Below, one piece after another: positions 1 through 8,571 of a stretch of 64,000 nucleotides of DNA; position 1 is the first letter of the stretch; each line of letters begins with the position of its first letter. The translations under genes were made by a program, and so were the position numbers. Below the pieces are notes generated by a model. The model was not told the DNA's origin. It made no database searches and saw only the letters and a program-made list of their open reading frames with translations. This stretch comes from Paracoccaceae bacterium (GTDB taxonomy: Bacteria; Pseudomonadota; Alphaproteobacteria; Rhodobacterales; Rhodobacteraceae). The stretch spans positions 1 to 64,000 of the forward strand of contig JAKIUB010000010.1 of NCBI GenBank assembly GCA_021647745.1, read 5' to 3'.

Positions 1-218
1 GGCGCGTTTACCTTGACGCCCTCGGTGCCCTCGGCCACGATGATCTTGCCGATCACCCCCTCATCCACCGCTTCAAACTCCATCGTCGCCTTGTCGGTTT
101 CGATCTCGCAAAGCACATCGCCTGATTGAACCGTATCGCCCTCTTTGACCAGCCATTTTGCGAGGTTCCCCTCTTCCATGGTGGGGGATAATGCGGGCAT
201 AAGGATATTTATTGGCAT
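1..218 (-). CDS. pdhC: Pyruvate dehydrogenase E2 (dihydrolipoamide acetyltransferase), N-terminal part
   Basis: Only the first 72 codons lie in the window; the gene runs off its left edge. The visible part is a lipoyl domain, with the lipoyl-lysine motif ETDKATMEFE, very like the lipoyl domain at the start of the upstream PdhB. In the family E2 transfers the acetyl group from lipoyl-lysine to coenzyme A in the cytoplasmic pyruvate dehydrogenase complex. The start ATG lies 9 bases after the pdhB stop, so pdhA-pdhB-pdhC reads as one operon. The name follows from domain and position; the catalytic domain is not visible. Confidence 0.9.
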   Translation of the reverse strand, partial: MPINILMPALSPTMEEGNLAKWLVKEGDTVQSGDVLCEIETDKATMEFEAVDEGVIGKIIVAEGTEGVKVNA

Positions 219-227
219 GATCCGCTC

Positions 228-1619
228 CTAACGGTAAGTTACTGATTTAACGGCAGCAATCACTTCATCCGTGGTCACCAGCGCCAGCTTTTCGAGGTTG
301 GCGGCGTAAGGCATCGGCACATCTTTACCCGTGCAATTTATCACCGGCGCATCCAGATAATCAAACGCTTCCTGCATGATGGTCGCCGAGATATGCCCGC
401 CGATGGAAACCACCGGAAAGCCCTCTTCCACGGTCACACAACGGTTGGTTTTCATCACCGATTTGATCACGGTTTCGGTATCCATCGGGCGCAGGGTGCG
501 CAAATCAATCACCTCGGCAGAGATACCCTCCTCGGCCAGCTTATCCGCCGCCTCCAGCGCATATTGCATGCCAATACCAAAGCTGACAATCGTCACGTCA
601 TCACCCTCGCGCCAGATGCGGGCCTTGCCAATAGGCACCGTGTAATCCTCGATTTCCGGCACATCAAACGAGCGACCATAGAGGATTTCGTTTTCAAGAA
701 AAATCACCGGATTCGGGTCGCGGATCGCCGATTTCAGCAAGCCCTTATAGTCATCCGCCGAATAGGGCATCACCACCTTCAGCCCCGGAATTTGCGCATA
801 CATCGAAGCGTAATCGTGGCTATGCTGGGCGCCCACGCGAGAGGCGGCACCATTGGCCCCGCGAAACACGATCGGGCAGGTCATTTGCCCGCCCGACATA
901 TAGCGGGTTTTGGCGGCGGAGTTGACGATCTGGTCAAGCGCCTGCATAGCGAAATTGAAGGTCATGAATTCGACAATCGGGTTGAGGCCGGCAAAAGCCG
1001 CCCCCACCGCGATGCCGGTAAAGCCGTGCTCGGTGATCGGGGTGTCGATCACGCGTTTGGGGCCGAATTCATCGAGCATGCCTTGGGAGACCTTGTAGGC
1101 CCCCTCATATTGCGCCACTTCTTCGCCCATCAAAAACACATCTTCAGAGCGCCGCATTTCCTCGCTCATCGCATCGCGAATGGCTTCGCGAACGGTTTGG
1201 GATTTGAAGGTGGTACCTGCCGGCAAGTCTTGCTCAACCGGAGTGCTGGCAACCGGGGCGGTAGCGGCGGGGGCCTCAGCTTCAGTCAGGGTTTCTTCCG
1301 TGATTTCTTCTGTGGTTTTTCCCGTGGTTTCTTCCGTGGTCGCGGGTGCGGTGGATGGCGTGGCATCGGCACTTTCGCCTTCCTCAAGCAGCACCGCAAT
1401 CGGGGTATTGACCTTGACGCCTTCGGAACCATCGGCCACCAAAATCTTGCCAATCACCCCTTCATCAACCGCTTCGAATTCCATTGTTGCCTTGTCGGTT
1501 TCGATCTCGCACAGGATGTCGCCGCTCTCGACGCTGTCACCCTCTTTAACCAGCCATTTGGCCAGATTGCCTTCTTCCATGGTCGGCGAAAGCGCGGGCA
1601 TGAGAATATTGATGGCCAT
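228..1619 (-). CDS. pdhB: Pyruvate dehydrogenase E1 component, beta subunit with fused lipoyl domain
   Basis: 463 residues. Residues 1-80 form a lipoyl domain with the modifiable lysine at K43. A linker rich in Ala, Thr, Glu and Pro follows (about 80-137), then a transketolase-like E1-beta domain beginning near FKSQTVREAIRDAMSEEM. With PdhA it decarboxylates pyruvate and reductively acetylates lipoyl groups. An N-terminal lipoyl domain on E1-beta is a known feature of alphaproteobacterial complexes, so it is not a misassembly. Its start overlaps the pdhA stop by one base (TAATG), which suggests translational coupling. Confidence 0.96.
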   Translation of the reverse strand: MAINILMPALSPTMEEGNLAKWLVKEGDSVESGDILCEIETDKATMEFEAVDEGVIGKILVADGSEGVKVNTPIAVLLEEGESADATPSTAPATTEETTGKTTEEITEETLTEAEAPAATAPVASTPVEQDLPAGTTFKSQTVREAIRDAMSEEMRRSEDVFLMGEEVAQYEGAYKVSQGMLDEFGPKRVIDTPITEHGFTGIAVGAAFAGLNPIVEFMTFNFAMQALDQIVNSAAKTRYMSGGQMTCPIVFRGANGAASRVGAQHSHDYASMYAQIPGLKVVMPYSADDYKGLLKSAIRDPNPVIFLENEILYGRSFDVPEIEDYTVPIGKARIWREGDDVTIVSFGIGMQYALEAADKLAEEGISAEVIDLRTLRPMDTETVIKSVMKTNRCVTVEEGFPVVSIGGHISATIMQEAFDYLDAPVINCTGKDVPMPYAANLEKLALVTTDEVIAAVKSVTYR

Positions 1620-2617
1620 TAGTTTGCCTCCGCAAGAATGTCTGTGTAAAGCTCGGAGAGTTCCGGCTCGGGGCTTTGGGTGGCAAAGTCGGCCGCCTCG
1701 ATCACCACTTTCTTGATCTCTTTGTCTATGGCCTTCAGGTCGGCTTCAGTGGCGTGTTTGCCTCCGACCAGAAGCTCGCGCACATGGTCGATCGGGTCGC
1801 GCTCGTCTTTTACCTTTTGCACCTCTTCGCGGGTACGGTATTTGGCAGGGTCAGACATGGAATGCCCGCGATAACGATAGGTGTTCATCTCCAGAATATA
1901 CGGCCCCTTGCCGGAGCGGCAATGGGCGACAGCCTTGGCACCAGCGGCTTTTACCGCCAGCACATCCATGCCATCGACCGCCTCTCCAGGGATGCCGAAA
2001 GCCGCGCCGCGTGTATAAAGCTCGGGGGTAGAGGAGCCGCGTTGCAGGCTGGTGCCCATGGCGTATTTGTTATTCTCGATCACAAAAACGCAGGGCAGCT
2101 TCCACAGGCTGGCCATGTTGAAGGTTTCGTAAACCTGCCCCTGATTGGCGGCACCATCGCCAAAATAGGCAAAGCTCACATTGTCATTGCCGCGATACCA
2201 GTTGGCAAAGGCGAGGCCGGCACCAATCGGGACCTGTGCCCCGACAATGCCGTGACCACCGTAAAAGTTTTTCTCGCGCGAGAACATATGCATGCTTCCG
2301 CCCTTGCCGCGCGAGTAGCCACCTTCGCGGCCTGTCAGCTCGGCCATTACGCCTTTCGGGTCCATGCCGCAAGCCAGCATATGGCCGTGGTCACGATAAG
2401 AGGTAACGCGCTGGTCGCCCTCAATGGCGCTGGCCTCTAGCCCGACCACAATCGCCTCCTGCCCGATATATAGATGGCAAAATCCGCCGATAAGCCCCAT
2501 GCCGTAAAGCTGGCCAGCCTTTTCCTCGAACCGCCGGATCAGCAGCATTTCGCGGTAGAAATCCAGCAACTCGTCTTTATCCAGGTTGGCTTTTTTGGGT
2601 TTTTTGGCGGCAGCCAT
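1619..2617 (-). CDS. pdhA: Pyruvate dehydrogenase E1 component, alpha subunit
   Basis: 332 residues, the usual size for the family. The thiamine diphosphate binding motif runs from GDG at 153-155 to NN at 182-183. The phosphorylation-loop region YRYRGHSMSDPAKYR is present near the C-terminus. It forms the E1 heterotetramer with PdhB and carries out the ThDP-dependent decarboxylation of pyruvate. It is the first gene of the operon, with an AGGAG ribosome binding site just upstream of the ATG. A short inverted repeat, also found after tkt, lies about 20 to 35 bases upstream of the start. Confidence 0.96.
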   Translation of the reverse strand: MAAAKKPKKANLDKDELLDFYREMLLIRRFEEKAGQLYGMGLIGGFCHLYIGQEAIVVGLEASAIEGDQRVTSYRDHGHMLACGMDPKGVMAELTGREGGYSRGKGGSMHMFSREKNFYGGHGIVGAQVPIGAGLAFANWYRGNDNVSFAYFGDGAANQGQVYETFNMASLWKLPCVFVIENNKYAMGTSLQRGSSTPELYTRGAAFGIPGEAVDGMDVLAVKAAGAKAVAHCRSGKGPYILEMNTYRYRGHSMSDPAKYRTREEVQKVKDERDPIDHVRELLVGGKHATEADLKAIDKEIKKVVIEAADFATQSPEPELSELYTDILAEAN

Positions 2618-2634
2618 GGGCGGTCTCCTGCTGG

Positions 2635-2652
2635 TAGTTTAGCGTTAAACTA
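2635..2652. repeat. Inverted repeat TAGTTTA-GCGT-TAAACTA in the pdhA leader
   Basis: A perfect 7-base inverted repeat with a 4-base centre. A close copy (GTTTA-GCGA-TAAAC) lies at 4660-4673, just after tkt. It could be a protein-binding site in the pdh promoter; the function is not known. Confidence 0.45.
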
Positions 2653-2735
2653 TAGTATACAGCAGGTATACAGGATGTAACACACCTTTTTTGCCCGACC
2701 CCGTGCAAAACAAGATTGATGCAGAATGTGATGCG

Positions 2736-3050
2736 CTATTGAATTATAATTTCGTCACCACGGATCAGGCCAAGCACTTTTCGGGCTTGTTCATCCAGCA
2801 GGTCGAGGTCCAGATACTCGTCTGACAAGCGATAGGCGCGATTTTGCGCTGCCTGCCTGACTGTGGTGACTTTGGTTAACTGTAGTTGCAGCCGCGCCTC
2901 GCGGGCCTCTATTTTAAACAGATTGAGCAGACCATAAGGGCCTTGAATCGCCGAATAGGAAAAATAACCGACAAGGGCCACGACAATGACAGATGCCATA
3001 TAGCCGGTAACACCTCTTGATTTACGAAGATTTTCCATGGCTCTGCCCAT
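2736..3050 (-). CDS. ftsB: FtsB/DivIC-type septum formation initiator
   Basis: About 104 residues from the chosen start. There is one N-terminal membrane segment (VTGYMASVIVVALVGYFSYS), a coiled-coil stretch, and the conserved ending LSDEYLDLDLLDEQARKVLG seen in alphaproteobacterial FtsB/DivIC proteins. Family members link FtsL and FtsQ in the divisome. The start is uncertain: in-frame ATGs lie at 3086, 3050 and 3038 and none has a strong ribosome binding site. I chose 3050, which keeps a short cytoplasmic tail. It sits between pgk and the pdh operon, the usual Rhodobacterales context. Confidence 0.85.
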   Translation of the reverse strand: MGRAMENLRKSRGVTGYMASVIVVALVGYFSYSAIQGPYGLLNLFKIEAREARLQLQLTKVTTVRQAAQNRAYRLSDEYLDLDLLDEQARKVLGLIRGDEIIIQ

Positions 3051-3224
3051 AAATACGCCGGTTTGGCGCCGAATAGAGAGAATCATGCCACAAGTGATTC
3101 GGTTTGTGAATCCCCAATCGTACCAATCGCAGGGAAAACGGATATTTTTTGCCGATTTACGCTGCGTAACCCCCGTGAAGGAAAATATTTAACGAGTGCT
3201 GTTGGTATATGGCCAGCACCCGCT

Positions 3225-4415
3225 TTAACCCTCCAGAGCCGCAACGCCGGGCAGGGTTTTTCCTTCCAGCCATTCGAGAAATGCACCACCTGCGGTGGAA
3301 ATATAGGTAAAATCCTTTGCGGCGCCTGAATTGTTGAGCGCGGCAACGGTGTCACCGCCACCGGCAACCGAGCGCAAGCTGCCCGCGCGGGTCAGTGCGG
3401 CGGCTTTGAGTGCGGCGGCATCGGTCGCCATATTAAAAGGTTCTATCTCGAAAGCCCCTAGCGGGCCATTCCATACCAGCGTTTTGGCAGCGGTAAAAAC
3501 CTTGCCCACTTCCTCAACCGATTGCGGACCAGCATCAAGGATCATCGCATCCGGCGGACAGGCATCTGCGGCCACAACTTCACTTCTGGTATTGGCGGCA
3601 AACTCCCAAGCTACCACCACATCCACCGGCAAAATAAGTTGGCAATTTGCGGCCTCGGCGCGGGCCATGATCTCGCGGGCAGTATCGGCGAGATCATGCT
3701 CGCAGAGCGATTTTCCGACATCAATTCCCTGTGCTGCAAGGAAAGTATTGGCCATGCCGCCGCCAATCACGATCTGGTCAACCTTGGGAATGAGGTTGCC
3801 GAGCAGCTCGAGCTTTGTAGATACCTTTGCTCCACCGACAACAGCGACCACGGGATGTTCGGGCTTGGCAAGTGCCGCCTCCAGCGCGCTCAGCTCGGCC
3901 TGCATCAACCGGCCCGCGCAGGCGGGGAGAAGGTGGGCAATGCCCTCGGTTGAGGCATGGGCGCGGTGCGCGGCTGAAAAGGCATCATTGCAATAGATAT
4001 CGCCCAAAGCAGCCAGCGCGGTGGCAAAAACGGGGTCATTTTCGGTTTCACCCGCATTAAAGCGGGTGTTTTCCAGCAATAACACGCTACCGGCGGGCAG
4101 GGCGGCAATTGCGGCTTTGGCCTTTTCTCCCACCGTTTCATCACAAAACACAACTGGGTGGCCAAGGGTCGCCTCTACCGCTTCGCGCAGCTGGCCAAGG
4201 CTGAATTCGGGCACCGGTTTGCCGCCGGGGCGGCCAAAATGGGCCATCAGCACCGGCTTGCCGCCAGCGCCCAGGATATGATCTATTGTGGGCTTAATGC
4301 GCTCGATGCGAGTGGCATCGGTGACAGCGCCGTTTTCGACCGGCACGTTGATATCAACGCGGGTTAATACGGTTTTGCCGCCGAGCGACATATCATCAAG
4401 GGTTTTCCAGCTCAT
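3225..4415 (-). CDS. pgk: Phosphoglycerate kinase
   Basis: 396 residues, full length for the family. The N-terminal substrate motif (VDINVPVENG), the central hinge (GGAKVSTKLELL) and the C-terminal nucleotide loop (VAGGGDTVAAL) are all present. It converts 1,3-bisphosphoglycerate and ADP to 3-phosphoglycerate and ATP in the cytoplasm. It lies downstream of tkt on the same strand, with a 47-residue membrane-protein gene between them. A hairpin (GTGCTG/CAGCAC) follows the stop but has no clear T-run. Confidence 0.97.
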   Translation of the reverse strand: MSWKTLDDMSLGGKTVLTRVDINVPVENGAVTDATRIERIKPTIDHILGAGGKPVLMAHFGRPGGKPVPEFSLGQLREAVEATLGHPVVFCDETVGEKAKAAIAALPAGSVLLLENTRFNAGETENDPVFATALAALGDIYCNDAFSAAHRAHASTEGIAHLLPACAGRLMQAELSALEAALAKPEHPVVAVVGGAKVSTKLELLGNLIPKVDQIVIGGGMANTFLAAQGIDVGKSLCEHDLADTAREIMARAEAANCQLILPVDVVVAWEFAANTRSEVVAADACPPDAMILDAGPQSVEEVGKVFTAAKTLVWNGPLGAFEIEPFNMATDAAALKAAALTRAGSLRSVAGGGDTVAALNNSGAAKDFTYISTAGGAFLEWLEGKTLPGVAALEG

Positions 4416-4442
4416 TTTACTCTCCCGTTGCGCCTGCAGGGG

Positions 4443-4586
4443 TTATCGCCAGACGGCCATCCAACCAAGGACACGTACAAGCTGGGTTCCCAGTATTACA
4501 GGCAGGTTCCATTCCAGATAGAACCGGTCTAGCAAAAAAATACCTATAATTAAAAGAGCTATGCCGAGTGCCCAGCGTGTGTTCAT
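4443..4586 (-). CDS. Small single-span membrane protein
   Basis: 47 residues from the ATG at 4586, which is preceded by a good AGGGGG ribosome binding site. Residues 4-24 form one hydrophobic helix (RWALGIALLIIGIFLLDRF), followed by an amphipathic C-terminus ending in a Trp-rich tail. An upstream in-frame start would add a Cys/His-containing stretch without membrane character, so the shorter form is preferred. It lies between tkt and pgk and may be cotranscribed with pgk. I do not recognise a family function. Confidence 0.6.
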   Translation of the reverse strand: MNTRWALGIALLIIGIFLLDRFYLEWNLPVILGTQLVRVLGWMAVWR

Positions 4587-4625
4587 GTCGCACCCCCTTT
4601 TAGCGGCGTGGTGTGAGTGTGGCGC

Positions 4626-4653
4626 AAAACCCCGCGCGCTGCAAGGCACGGGG
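4626..4653 (-). terminator. Intrinsic terminator after tkt
   Basis: On the minus strand an 8-base stem (CCCCGTGC/GCGCGGGG, one wobble) is followed by TTTT. It sits just downstream of the tkt stop and would separate tkt from pgk transcription. Confidence 0.6.
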
Positions 4654-4659
4654 CTGGTG

Positions 4660-4676
4660 GTTTAGCGATAAACTAT
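4660..4676. repeat. Second copy of the GTTTAGCGWTAAACTAT repeat
   Basis: GTTTA-GCGA-TAAAC followed by TAT overlaps the tkt stop codon. It matches the inverted repeat in the pdhA leader at 16 of 17 bases, which is unlikely to be chance within 2 kb. Confidence 0.4.
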
Positions 4677-6691
4677 AATAAGCTCTCGGCCTGTGCCGCC
4701 ACATTTTTGGCGGTGATGCCGAACATTTCGTAAAGGTCGCCAATAGGCGCGGAGGCTCCAAAACCCTCCATGCCGACAAACGCCGCCTTATTGTGTTTGC
4801 CACGCTCGCCAGAAAGCCAGCGGTCCCAGCCAAGGCGGCCGGCAGCCTCGACCCCGACACGCACGGGGCCGGCGGGTAGCACGCGCTTGCGGTAAGCTTC
4901 GGGCTGGGCTTCAAACAGCTCCCAGCACGGCATGGAGACCACGCGGGTGCCGATACCCTTGGCTTGCAGAATATCGCGTGCAGCAAGGGCGATTTCGACC
5001 TCGGAGCCGGAGGCCAGCAGGATAACGCGACGCTTGCCATCGGCATCCGCCAGCACATAAGCGCCTTGGGCTGTCAGGTTTTTGGTTTTATGCTCGGTGC
5101 GCACGGTCGGCAGGCCCTGACGGGTGAGCGCCAAGGCTGAGGGGGTGGTTTTGCTGGTCATGGCCAGCTCCCACGCTTCGGCGGTTTCCACGGTATCTGC
5201 CGGACGGAAAACATTGAGGTTTGGCGTGGCGCGCATCATTGCCAGATGCTCGACCGGTTGGTGGGTCGGGCCATCTTCGCCCAGCCCGATGCTATCATGG
5301 GTCAGCACATAGGTGACGCGCAGGCCCATCAGCGAGGAAAGCCGCATCGCGCCGCGCATATAATCCGAAAACACCATGAAGGTGCCGCCGTAGGGTGCGC
5401 AGCCGCCGTGGAGCGCGAGGCCGTTCATGGCGGCGGCCATGCCGTGCTCGCGGATACCGTAATTAATGTAGCGGCCTTTGCGGTTGGTCTCGTCAAAGAA
5501 GCCTAAACCTTCGGTGTAGGTGTTGTTGGAGCCGGTCAGGTCGGCCGAGCCGCCGATAGTTTCGGGGAATACCTTGTTAATAATCTCCAGCACCGCTTCG
5601 GATGATTTGCGGGTGGCCATTTTCGGGGCTTCCGCCGAGATTTGTTTTTTGAAGGCTTTGATGGCGGCGGAGAGGCGCTTGGGAATATCGCCGGCAATAA
5701 TTCGGTCAAACTCTGTTTGTCTGGCTGCCGATAGCGCGGCCTTGCGCTCATCCCATGCTGCAACCTCGGACTGGCCGCGCGCGCCGGTCTTTCGCCAGTC
5801 TGACAACACGTTGGCGGGGATTTCAAAGGCCTTATAGGGCCAGTCAAACGCGGCGCGGATTTTTTTGATTTCTTCCTCGCCCATGGGGGCGCCGTGGGCT
5901 TTGGCGGTATCTTGCTTGCTCGGGGAGCCAAAGCCGATATGGGTTTTGCAATCAATCAGCGAGGGCAGGGGGGATTGCTTGGCTTGCGCAATGGCGCGGT
6001 CAATCGCCGCCGGATCATGGCCGTCACAGGAAAATACGCTCCAGCCAGAGGCTTCAAAGCGGCTCATCTGGTCGGTGATGTCCGAAAGCGAAACTGCGCC
6101 ATCAATGGTGATATTGTTATCATCCCACAGCACGATCAGCTTGCCGAGGCGCTGCTTGCCTGCGAGTGCGATCGCCTCTTGGGAAATACCCTCCATCAGG
6201 CAGCCGTCACCGGCGATGACATAGGTGTGGTGGTCAACGATCTTTTTGCCGTAGCGGGCGGCCATGGAGGCCTCGCCCATCGCCATGCCGACAGCGGTGG
6301 CCAGTCCGGCGCCAAGCGGGCCGGTGGTTGTTTCGATACCTTCGGCATGGCCATATTCCGGATGCCCCGCCGTGCGCGCGCCCTTTTGGCGGAAGTTTTT
6401 GATCTCTTCGATGGTCATTTGCTTGTAGCCCGTGAGGTGCAGCAATCCGTAGATCAGCATCGAGCCATGGCCCGCGGAAAGCACAAAGCGGTCACGATCC
6501 GGCCAGTTTGGTGCGCTTGCATCAAATTTCAGGTGGTTGGAAAACAGCACCGTGGCGACATCGGCCATGCCCATGGGCATACCGGGATGGCCGGAATTGG
6601 CGGCTTGCACGGCGTCTACCGCCAGCATCCGCAGTGCGGTTGCCTTGGCGAAATGGTTTGGGTGGCGGGCTTTGAGGTCGGCTATTTCCAC
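4673..6691 (-). CDS. tkt: Transketolase
   Basis: 672 residues, full length. The N-terminal half has the ThDP motif (GDGCLMEGISQEAIALAG) and the early HLKFDASAPNWPDRDRFVLSAGHGS-type block, given here in family terms. The C-terminal half carries GLGEDGPTHQPVEHL. It moves two-carbon units between sugar phosphates in the pentose phosphate pathway. It diverges from the zapA operon; the roughly 155 bases between them hold both promoters. A terminator follows the stop. Confidence 0.97.
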   Translation of the reverse strand: MEIADLKARHPNHFAKATALRMLAVDAVQAANSGHPGMPMGMADVATVLFSNHLKFDASAPNWPDRDRFVLSAGHGSMLIYGLLHLTGYKQMTIEEIKNFRQKGARTAGHPEYGHAEGIETTTGPLGAGLATAVGMAMGEASMAARYGKKIVDHHTYVIAGDGCLMEGISQEAIALAGKQRLGKLIVLWDDNNITIDGAVSLSDITDQMSRFEASGWSVFSCDGHDPAAIDRAIAQAKQSPLPSLIDCKTHIGFGSPSKQDTAKAHGAPMGEEEIKKIRAAFDWPYKAFEIPANVLSDWRKTGARGQSEVAAWDERKAALSAARQTEFDRIIAGDIPKRLSAAIKAFKKQISAEAPKMATRKSSEAVLEIINKVFPETIGGSADLTGSNNTYTEGLGFFDETNRKGRYINYGIREHGMAAAMNGLALHGGCAPYGGTFMVFSDYMRGAMRLSSLMGLRVTYVLTHDSIGLGEDGPTHQPVEHLAMMRATPNLNVFRPADTVETAEAWELAMTSKTTPSALALTRQGLPTVRTEHKTKNLTAQGAYVLADADGKRRVILLASGSEVEIALAARDILQAKGIGTRVVSMPCWELFEAQPEAYRKRVLPAGPVRVGVEAAGRLGWDRWLSGERGKHNKAAFVGMEGFGASAPIGDLYEMFGITAKNVAAQAESLL

Positions 6692-6847
6692 GGGGTGTCT
6701 CCGGTTTGGCTAGTGTGCCTTGCCTTGTTATCAGGCCGTTGGGGGGCGTCAAGCGCTTGCGCGGGGCAAATTACCGATAAGGGGCGGCAATCCGCGAAAA
6801 TCACGCTATTATGCCCCCACTGGGCGATTCGGCTTGAGGAGAGGTCT

Positions 6848-7051
6848 ATGGAAGATTTGGAATTGCTGGCCAAGCGTTTGGCTGCTGCGGTCGAGGCGCT
6901 GGACAACCAGAGCCGGGCTGACGCACGCGAAATACTGGACCTGCGCAACGAACTGGCTGCGCTCAAGAAAAAGCGCAAGGCTGATCTGGCCGAGCTGGAT
7001 ACGCTTCTGGCCCACTTGAAACCGTTGATGGAGGCCGAGGAAAATGCCTGA
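6848..7051 (+). CDS. Small coiled-coil protein upstream of ZapA
   Basis: 67 residues from the ATG at 6848, preceded by GAGGAGAG as a strong ribosome binding site. The sequence is almost entirely charged heptad-like helix (MEDLELLAKRLAAAVEALDN and onward). It overlaps zapA by 8 bases, so the two are probably cotranslated. Similar small genes precede zapA in other Rhodobacterales. A role with ZapA at the division ring is an inference from position only. Confidence 0.75.
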   Translation: MEDLELLAKRLAAAVEALDNQSRADAREILDLRNELAALKKKRKADLAELDTLLAHLKPLMEAEENA

Positions 7052-7451
7052 GACCATTCTTGAAATCGGAGGCAGGAATTTTACGCTTGCTTGTGATCCC
7101 GGCGAAGAAGCCAGCCTGAAATCCGCGGCGGCAATGCTGGCCAGCGAGGCGGCGCGCCTGGAACAAGCGATCGGGCGGGTGCCTGAATCACGGATGTTGC
7201 TGATGGCAGGGCTGATGCTGGCGGACCGTACCAAAGAGATGGAAACAGCCTGCCAGCTGAGTGACACACGGCTGAAAACGCTGGAAGACCGCTTGCTGGA
7301 AAGCGAAGCCAAGCTGGCGGCTATGACGGTTGAGATGAACAATCGCCCCGAACCCGTGGCCAAAGATCTTTTTGCCGGACATGACGGCATTACCGTCAGT
7401 ATTGAAAAGAGTGTTGCCAAACTGGAAGAGATGATCGACACTTCAGGTTAA
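7044..7451 (+). CDS. zapA: Cell division protein ZapA
   Basis: 135 residues. The N-terminal region (ETILEIGGRNFTLACDPGEE) matches the ZapA globular domain and the C-terminal half is a coiled coil. ZapA binds FtsZ and promotes bundling at the division ring. It is longer than E. coli ZapA because of the C-terminal extension, as is usual in alphaproteobacteria. The upstream coiled-coil gene overlaps it. Downstream is a structured intergenic region rather than another division gene. Confidence 0.9.
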   Translation: MPETILEIGGRNFTLACDPGEEASLKSAAAMLASEAARLEQAIGRVPESRMLLMAGLMLADRTKEMETACQLSDTRLKTLEDRLLESEAKLAAMTVEMNNRPEPVAKDLFAGHDGITVSIEKSVAKLEEMIDTSG

Positions 7452-7506
7452 GTTGCGGCCTGACATGTATATCCTGATTGTTCCACAATACTTGAAGCTA
7501 TTGATC

Positions 7507-7593
7507 GCGGGTGGTTACGGGGCAGCCCATCTGACAGAAATTACCTGCTTTGCCAGGCATTGACAGAACCTTCCCCCTGCCGTAACCCTTCGC
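7507..7593 (+). ncRNA. Possible structured RNA downstream of zapA
   Basis: GGTTACGG at 7513-7520 pairs perfectly with CCGTAACC at 7580-7587. Outside it a 3x3 internal loop is closed by GCG/CGC. Inside, CCTG/CAGG forms a second hairpin, and TGACAGAA occurs twice. In many alphaproteobacteria 6S RNA lies directly after zapA, so this is a positional 6S candidate, but I could not trace the full 6S fold. It could instead be a terminator-like leader ahead of the riboswitch. Confidence 0.35.
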
Positions 7594-7597
7594 TATT

Positions 7598-7785
7598 CAC
7601 TTGGTGCCTGTTCGGGATACCCTTACAGGTGAAACGGGAAGATCGGTGCGCCCTCAGGGCAATTCCGACGCTGCCCCCGCAACGGTAGATGTGTAATAGC
7701 TGGCCATATGTCACTGTGCGGCAAGCACGGGAAGGCGGCCAGCCAAGGCGAAAGCCAGCGCATAAGCCCGGAGACCGGCCAGATG
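7598..7785 (+). promoter_or_regulatory. Cobalamin (B12) riboswitch
   Basis: All the signature blocks appear in order: GGTGCC near the start, GGTGAAACGGGAA, the core GACGCTGCCCCCGCAACGGT, GGGAAGGCG, and the B12 box AAGCCCGGAGACCGGCC at about 7764-7780. It lies about 100 bases upstream of a CbiM-type permease start. In the family cobalamin binding switches off the downstream uptake gene. Confidence 0.95.
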
Positions 7786-7887
7786 GTAAACGGCACTGCG
7801 GCGGGCGGTTCCTATGGCTTTGGCCATCCGTTCCCGCATGCATATCTTAATTGCACACGGGGTCGTGTGCCAAAGAAAGGATACATC

Positions 7888-8565
7888 ATGCATATTGAAC
7901 CGGGCGTCGTGGAGGGCGCTAAAATGGTCCTTGGGGGGGCAACAGCTGCCGGAACATTGGGCCTTACAGCAAAGCTGGCGATGGATACCATCAAGGAAAA
8001 TGGCCTTGCTTCGCTGGCTACCCGCAGCCTGATCAGCACAGTCGTCGTGTTTGGTTTCTTTCAGGTGTTGCCGCACCATCCGGTGGGTATTTCCGAGGTT
8101 CACATGATCCTTGGCTCCACTATTTTCCTGCTATTTGGCCGCGCGCCCGCCATGATAGGCCTTACGGTGGGCCTGCTGCTGCAAGGGCTTCTTTTTGCTC
8201 CCACCGACCTGCCGCAATATGGCATGAATCTCACCACGCTTCTGGTGCCGCTCTATGTTATGAGCCTGCTGGCGGCGCGGATTATCCCCAAAGGCATGGC
8301 CTATAAAGATATTTCCTACCTGCAGGCGCTCAAGCTCTCGACCACCTTTCAGGCGGGCATTGTTGGCTGGGTAGCCTTTTGGGCGTTTTTTGGCCAAGGG
8401 TTCGGTGCCGAAAGCCTTGCCTCTGTCGCTTCGTTTGGCGCAGCCTATATGCTGGTGGTCCTGCTGGAGCCACTGGTCGACCTTGCCATTCTGGCCGCCG
8501 CCAAAACCCTGCACCGCTATAAAGACCGCGGGCTGTTTACGCCGCGCTTGTTTGCCAGCGTATAA
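7888..8565 (+). CDS. Stand-alone CbiM-type energy-coupling-factor permease
   Basis: 225 residues from the ATG at 7888, with AAAGAAAGG upstream. The start MHIEPGVV, the PHHPVGISEVHM block and several hydrophobic segments identify the CbiM (cobalt or cobalamin uptake) permease family. An upstream in-frame extension runs through the riboswitch and is not real. No ATPase, CbiN or CbiQ gene is adjacent, which differs from complete CbiMNQO operons. B12 riboswitch control implies transport of cobalt or a corrinoid precursor. A strong terminator follows. Confidence 0.88.
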   Translation: MHIEPGVVEGAKMVLGGATAAGTLGLTAKLAMDTIKENGLASLATRSLISTVVVFGFFQVLPHHPVGISEVHMILGSTIFLLFGRAPAMIGLTVGLLLQGLLFAPTDLPQYGMNLTTLLVPLYVMSLLAARIIPKGMAYKDISYLQALKLSTTFQAGIVGWVAFWAFFGQGFGAESLASVASFGAAYMLVVLLEPLVDLAILAAAKTLHRYKDRGLFTPRLFASV

Positions 8566-8571
8566 ATGCAA

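Noticed and set aside
393..1622. Long plus-strand open frame opposite pdhB
   Set aside because: His/Arg-rich shadow of the clear pdhB gene; no family features.
7708..7887. N-terminal extension of the CbiM-type permease
   Set aside because: It would translate the riboswitch; MHIEPG at 7888 has its own ribosome site.
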